Shown: piece by piece, positions 61,228-64,000 of the stretch
How the letters are laid out: every line of letters begins with the position of its first letter
How positions within the stretch are numbered: the first letter of the stretch is position 1
Source: Triglochin maritima
Lineage: Eukaryota; Streptophyta; Magnoliopsida; Alismatales; Juncaginaceae
Reading direction: 5' to 3'
NCBI GenBank assembly: GCA_963682175.1
Contig: OY821779.1
Coordinates: forward strand, 3,980,501 to 4,044,500
Length of the DNA: 64,000 bases
The notes under the pieces: generated by a model
Seen by the model: only the letters and a program-made list of their open reading frames with translations
Told to the model about the DNA's origin: nothing
Databases searched by the model: none
Program-made: the position numbers and the translations under genes

Positions 61228-61498
61228 ACAACAAAAAAGTCATTTATCCCAAACTAGTTGGGGTAGGCTAGAAATGAAACTCTAAGGAGTCACGGTTCAA
61301 GCACGTGAATCATCTTCTTCCACGTGTTTCTATCCGATGCAAATTTCCGAGGAACATTCCAATCTTTTAAATCTCTTTTGACCGCTTCCTCCCAAGTCAA
61401 TCGTGGTCTACCTCTTCCTCTTTTTATGTCTTCGATCCGATTCAATACCCCTCTTCTTATAGGTGTCTCCATAGGTTTTCTTTGTACATGTCCAAACC
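61228..61498 (-). mobile_element. 5'-truncated RTE LINE fragment
   Basis: The minus strand encodes the last 59 residues of the RTE polyprotein ([39 protein letters not shown]) and the shared 3' UTR (CTAGCCTACCCCAACTAG). The tail is a short degenerate TTG/TTT run at its left. Same family as the copies at 18.1-21.2 kb and 47.1-47.4 kb. Confidence 0.9.
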
Positions 61499-62359
61499 TG
61501 GACGATCGCCCAGTCGCCTAGTCGTTACCTGAACCTTGTTCATGATCTACATCTTCAATTTCTTTTTGGATATATAAGGAATCTCTTCATCAAACCCAGA
61601 GTGAGACTACAAAATCCTTTAAATTGTATCTGGCTATATACAAGTATGGTGGACCTTTTCTCTTTTCTACCCTAGAAGGCTAGAACTCACAGATAGCTCA
61701 GCTGCCTATTTGCTCCTTATTCGCTACACTCTGCGAGTTCACGAATATTGAAACTCAGATGCAACTTTCTTTTCCTATCAGTCAGATCAGATGCAAACAT
61801 GGTTTTGCATAATCTTCGTCTTGGGTATAACTGTATAAAATTGAATTTCAAATACAGACATTGTCAGTTGTCTGGATTCAAACATTCAGTGACAACCCTA
61901 AGTCTGGCATCCTTGAAATCCAAAACTCAAACCTAACAAAAAAACGCAATCATCATGTCACCTATAACAACACACAACAATCTAAGGATCCAGTTCGAAT
62001 CACACTTTAATAATCAGATTTTGATTTCCAAACATAAAGAATCAATCAAATAGGATTTACACCACCACCTTAAAACCTAACAATATTAGGTAACGTAAGT
62101 TCGGAAACTGATTCTTAGAGGCAAGGTATCTACTTCAAAATATCTGATTATTAAAATGTAATTAATTCCAAACAACCCTATTTGGAACCAAAACAAACAC
62201 AAAATGCAGCCGAAAAAAGAAGCATCATATCATATAATATTAAACCTCTTAATCCCATCATCGCAAGACCATCACCACAAACCAAATCCCCAAACGCAGA
62301 CGCGCAAACATGAACACCTCTCGTGCCGTACGAAACCTAGAAAAGGCGAGACCTTTGGC

Positions 62360-62575
62360 TCAGACGGGGCTGAGGAGCTGCGAGATCTGAGGCTTCGGCT
62401 CGGTGTTCATCCCGATGACGATGATGAGTGGTATGAAGCCCCAGTGAGTGACCACCTTCGCCTTCTTCATCGCCCACGTCGTCCACTCCTTCACGTGCCT
62501 CGACGCCGACTTCCCCTGCGACGTCGCCTTCGACCCCTTCTTCCCTTTCCCCTTTATCGTCACCCTCGGCGCCAT
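62360..62575 (-). CDS. TOM7-1: Mitochondrial import receptor subunit TOM7
   Basis: A single exon encodes 71 aa. The N-terminus is Lys/Gly-rich (MAPRVTIKGKGKKGSK), followed by VKEWTTWAMKKAKVVTHWGF, a transmembrane helix (GFIPLIIVIGM) and the family C-terminus NTEPKPQISQLLSPV. TOM7 is a small tail-anchored protein of the outer-membrane translocase that tunes TOM complex assembly. Length and the VKEW...LLSPV block match what is known of plant TOM7 (about 75 aa). A long open frame on the opposite strand at the same place is its shadow. Confidence 0.95.
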   Translation of the reverse strand: MAPRVTIKGKGKKGSKATSQGKSASRHVKEWTTWAMKKAKVVTHWGFIPLIIVIGMNTEPKPQISQLLSPV

Positions 62576-63029
62576 CGCAACCCAACCAAAACCCTAGAAA
62601 TCGAAACCAATCCCAGGGCTTATAGCACCCGATAGCTGGTCTAATCGGGTCGGTCAAAACCCGACTATAATGGGAAATTCCAACTCCGCCCACGAGGCCC
62701 ATGATTATTGAGTTCCCACACTTTTTGGTCATTGACTTATTTCTAGTATGACTTGTAACTTGTAAGAATGAAACCTCTTCAACGTAGCCGTTGCGGTGAT
62801 TAAGGTCATTAGGTCAAAGTAATTCCAATCCGTTGTTTAATTAACGGGCGGTTGGATTTAACCCGCGTAATATAATTGACTTTATCTTTGTAGAATAACA
62901 AGTCAATAACGGAACATTTCATTTGGGATATGGAGGAAACCCACCCAAGCACACATGCACGTTTCGAACTCTTAAACACCAACTTGTCGATTTTTTTGCA
63001 ATCTCAAATTCTTAATACGTACGTAGTGC
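62576..63029. promoter_or_regulatory. Shared upstream region of TOM7 and the SAUR
   Basis: The two genes are divergent with about 450 bases between start codons, so both promoters must lie here. I saw no certain auxin-response TGTCTC/GAGACA element or TATA box. A GTACGTACTAC-like palindrome (ACGTACGTAG near 63017) lies close to the SAUR start. Confidence 0.4.
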
Positions 63030-63365
63030 ATGTGCTTGATTTCAATTTCGAAGCTCGTTAAGAGCATCGGGTTGTTTGACTCGAGCAAGAGAAGGGTGGT
63101 GGACGAGGAAGAGGAACGTCAACAACGGTGTGAAACGCTTGTCGGGAAAAACAAGAGCAATATGAGAAGTAATACCACTTCACGTCCAAAAGGGTGTTTG
63201 GGTGTGTACATCGGAGAAGAGATGGTGCGATACGTTATACCGATAACTTATCTCCGAATGCCGGAGTTCGTGCCGGTGTTAGAGATGATACGGGAGGAGT
63301 TTTGATACGAACAAACTGGCGGGCTTCGCATTCCTTGCGATGTGGAAGAGTTTGAAGAGACCTGA
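63030..63365 (+). pseudogene. SAUR-family gene with a premature stop
   Basis: The frame from ATG 63030 encodes a basic, Ser/Glu-rich N-terminus followed by the SAUR core: RPKGCLGVYIGEEMVRYVIP, then YLRMPEFVPVLEMIREEF. TGA at 63303-63305 ends it after 91 residues. The same frame then continues with YEQTGGLRIPCDVEEFEE to a second stop at 63363-63365, which is the conserved end of the SAUR domain (usual pattern EEFG(Y/F)...GGLRIPC). The stop sits where a Gly codon (GGA) is normal, so one G-to-T change would explain it. SAURs regulate auxin-dependent cell expansion at the plasma membrane. The truncated product would lack the GGL(R)IPC motif and is probably impaired. Confidence 0.88.
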
Positions 63366-64000
63366 GAGTGATCAACGATGAGAAGACCAAAAACTAGAGA
63401 AGACTAGCTAGCTGGCTAGTTAGGATATTAATTTGTTCATTAGTTCTATTCGTTGTTTTTGTTATTGTTCGTTGTCTTAGTCATGGAATATTTGAATGAC
63501 GTCTTCTACTCAGCTCCAATATTCGACGAGAAGAAGAAAAAAACTTTCTGTTTCTTATGATTTTGTAATATAACTTTTTTTGTATGTTGGTAACATCATT
63601 TTTGTCTATTGTTTAGTTATTTTCTTGTATTTCTCTTGCCATCAGTAACGTTAACAATTCCTGGTTGAGACGTCAAGTTATCATTGTTTTTTTTTAACAA
63701 AACTTTGATTGCCTTAACCTTGAAGATAATTTTGAAAGTCTTAACAATTCGAATTGCACACCTGTTCATAAACGAACTGAACCAGTACGCACCACAAAAC
63801 ACAGACGAGTCAAATCGGGTTTTTTTATATTAATATTTTACTTTTTTTTAAAATAATTATTTAATAGTGATCTATTGTTATATTTTATTATATAAAGATT
63901 TTGCTGAAATTGATTTAGTATTAAAAACAAAAGTTTACATCAAACAAACAATTCAAAAACATAAATAAAAATAAAAATAATCGGACTGGACAGAACCCCG
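63366..64000. other. Right-edge spacer
   Basis: No gene was recognised. A stretch from about 63765 (TTCATAAACGAACTGAACCAG) to the window edge looks like the sub-terminal part of another hAT-like repeat, truncated by the window. Confidence 0.35.

Larger units (their letters stand above)
59800..62200. other. Repeat-rich spacer
   Basis: Contents include a repeated AAGTAAAAGAAGATAT(C/T)TC module (59870 and 59948), the TTAGGG-type tandem array and a LINE fragment listed separately, and a probable 3' UTR of TOM7 near the right end. No protein-coding exon was recognised. Confidence 0.4.

Noticed and set aside
62204..62732. Long overlapping frames around 62.2-62.7 kb other than TOM7
   Set aside because: They are shadows of the GC-rich TOM7 exon; only the minus-strand 71-codon frame matches a protein family.
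1..64000. CRISPR arrays, operons, bacterial genes or organelle insertions
   Set aside because: No regularly spaced repeats with unique spacers, no polycistronic layout and no recognisable plastid or mitochondrial DNA. The gene structure is plant nuclear throughout.

Overview
This is a window of plant nuclear DNA, almost certainly from a eudicot. It is AT-rich. Its genes have many short exons separated by GT-AG introns of up to about 3 kb, and plant-specific families are present (L-arabinokinase, plant nucleoredoxin, CW/MBD protein, SAUR, RLCK with a USP domain). Introns and spacers are full of plant transposons. The species cannot be fixed from the sequence alone. No prokaryotic features, CRISPR array or tRNA gene were seen.

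Layout, left to right. (1) 1-2.2 kb is AT-rich spacer with a Tourist-like MITE. (2) 2.3-6.15 kb (+) is a TruA-type tRNA pseudouridine synthase whose 5' end was not found. (3) 7.1-11.4 kb is a decayed Copia LTR retrotransposon whose PBS-proximal segment is inverted. (4) 12.9-15.3 kb (+) is a complete three-exon nucleoredoxin. (5) 15.3-21.4 kb is repeats: a foldback hairpin, a minisatellite, and a 4 kb hAT-like element holding a broken RTE-type LINE. (6) 22.0-26.3 kb (+) is a USP-domain protein kinase of ten exons. (7) 26.3-34.8 kb has no convincing gene and holds a hAT MITE, minisatellites, a GGA-rich tract and a TCGACC-motif-rich block. (8) 34.8-53.9 kb (-) is an L-arabinokinase gene. My 29-exon model sums to 3,003 nt (1,000 aa) and stays in frame; its introns carry a large foldback transposon, a tandem duplication, a U2 snRNA retropseudogene split by a LINE, and a hAT MITE. 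(9) 55.0-57.5 kb (-) is a CW-type zinc finger plus methyl-CpG-binding-domain protein, with a duplicated segment upstream. (10) 58.8-62.2 kb is repeats and another LINE scrap. (11) 62.36-62.58 kb (-) is the small mitochondrial import subunit TOM7. (12) 63.0-63.4 kb (+) is a SAUR gene carrying a premature stop.

The genes do not form a pathway. They are ordinary single genes for RNA modification, thiol redox, signalling, cell-wall sugar salvage, chromatin reading, mitochondrial import and auxin response. The nucleoredoxin-kinase pair may be conserved microsynteny with Arabidopsis.

I did not find a convincing undescribed system. The most informative structures are the nested retroposition at 47.0-47.5 kb (U2 snRNA copy, then LINE, each with its own target-site duplication), the intra-element inversion of the Copia copy between 12-bp inverted repeats, the roughly 0.4 kb inverted arms inside an arabinokinase intron, and the SAUR nonsense allele. 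Coordinates of exon junctions were set by hand from GT-AG sites, reading phase and family homology.
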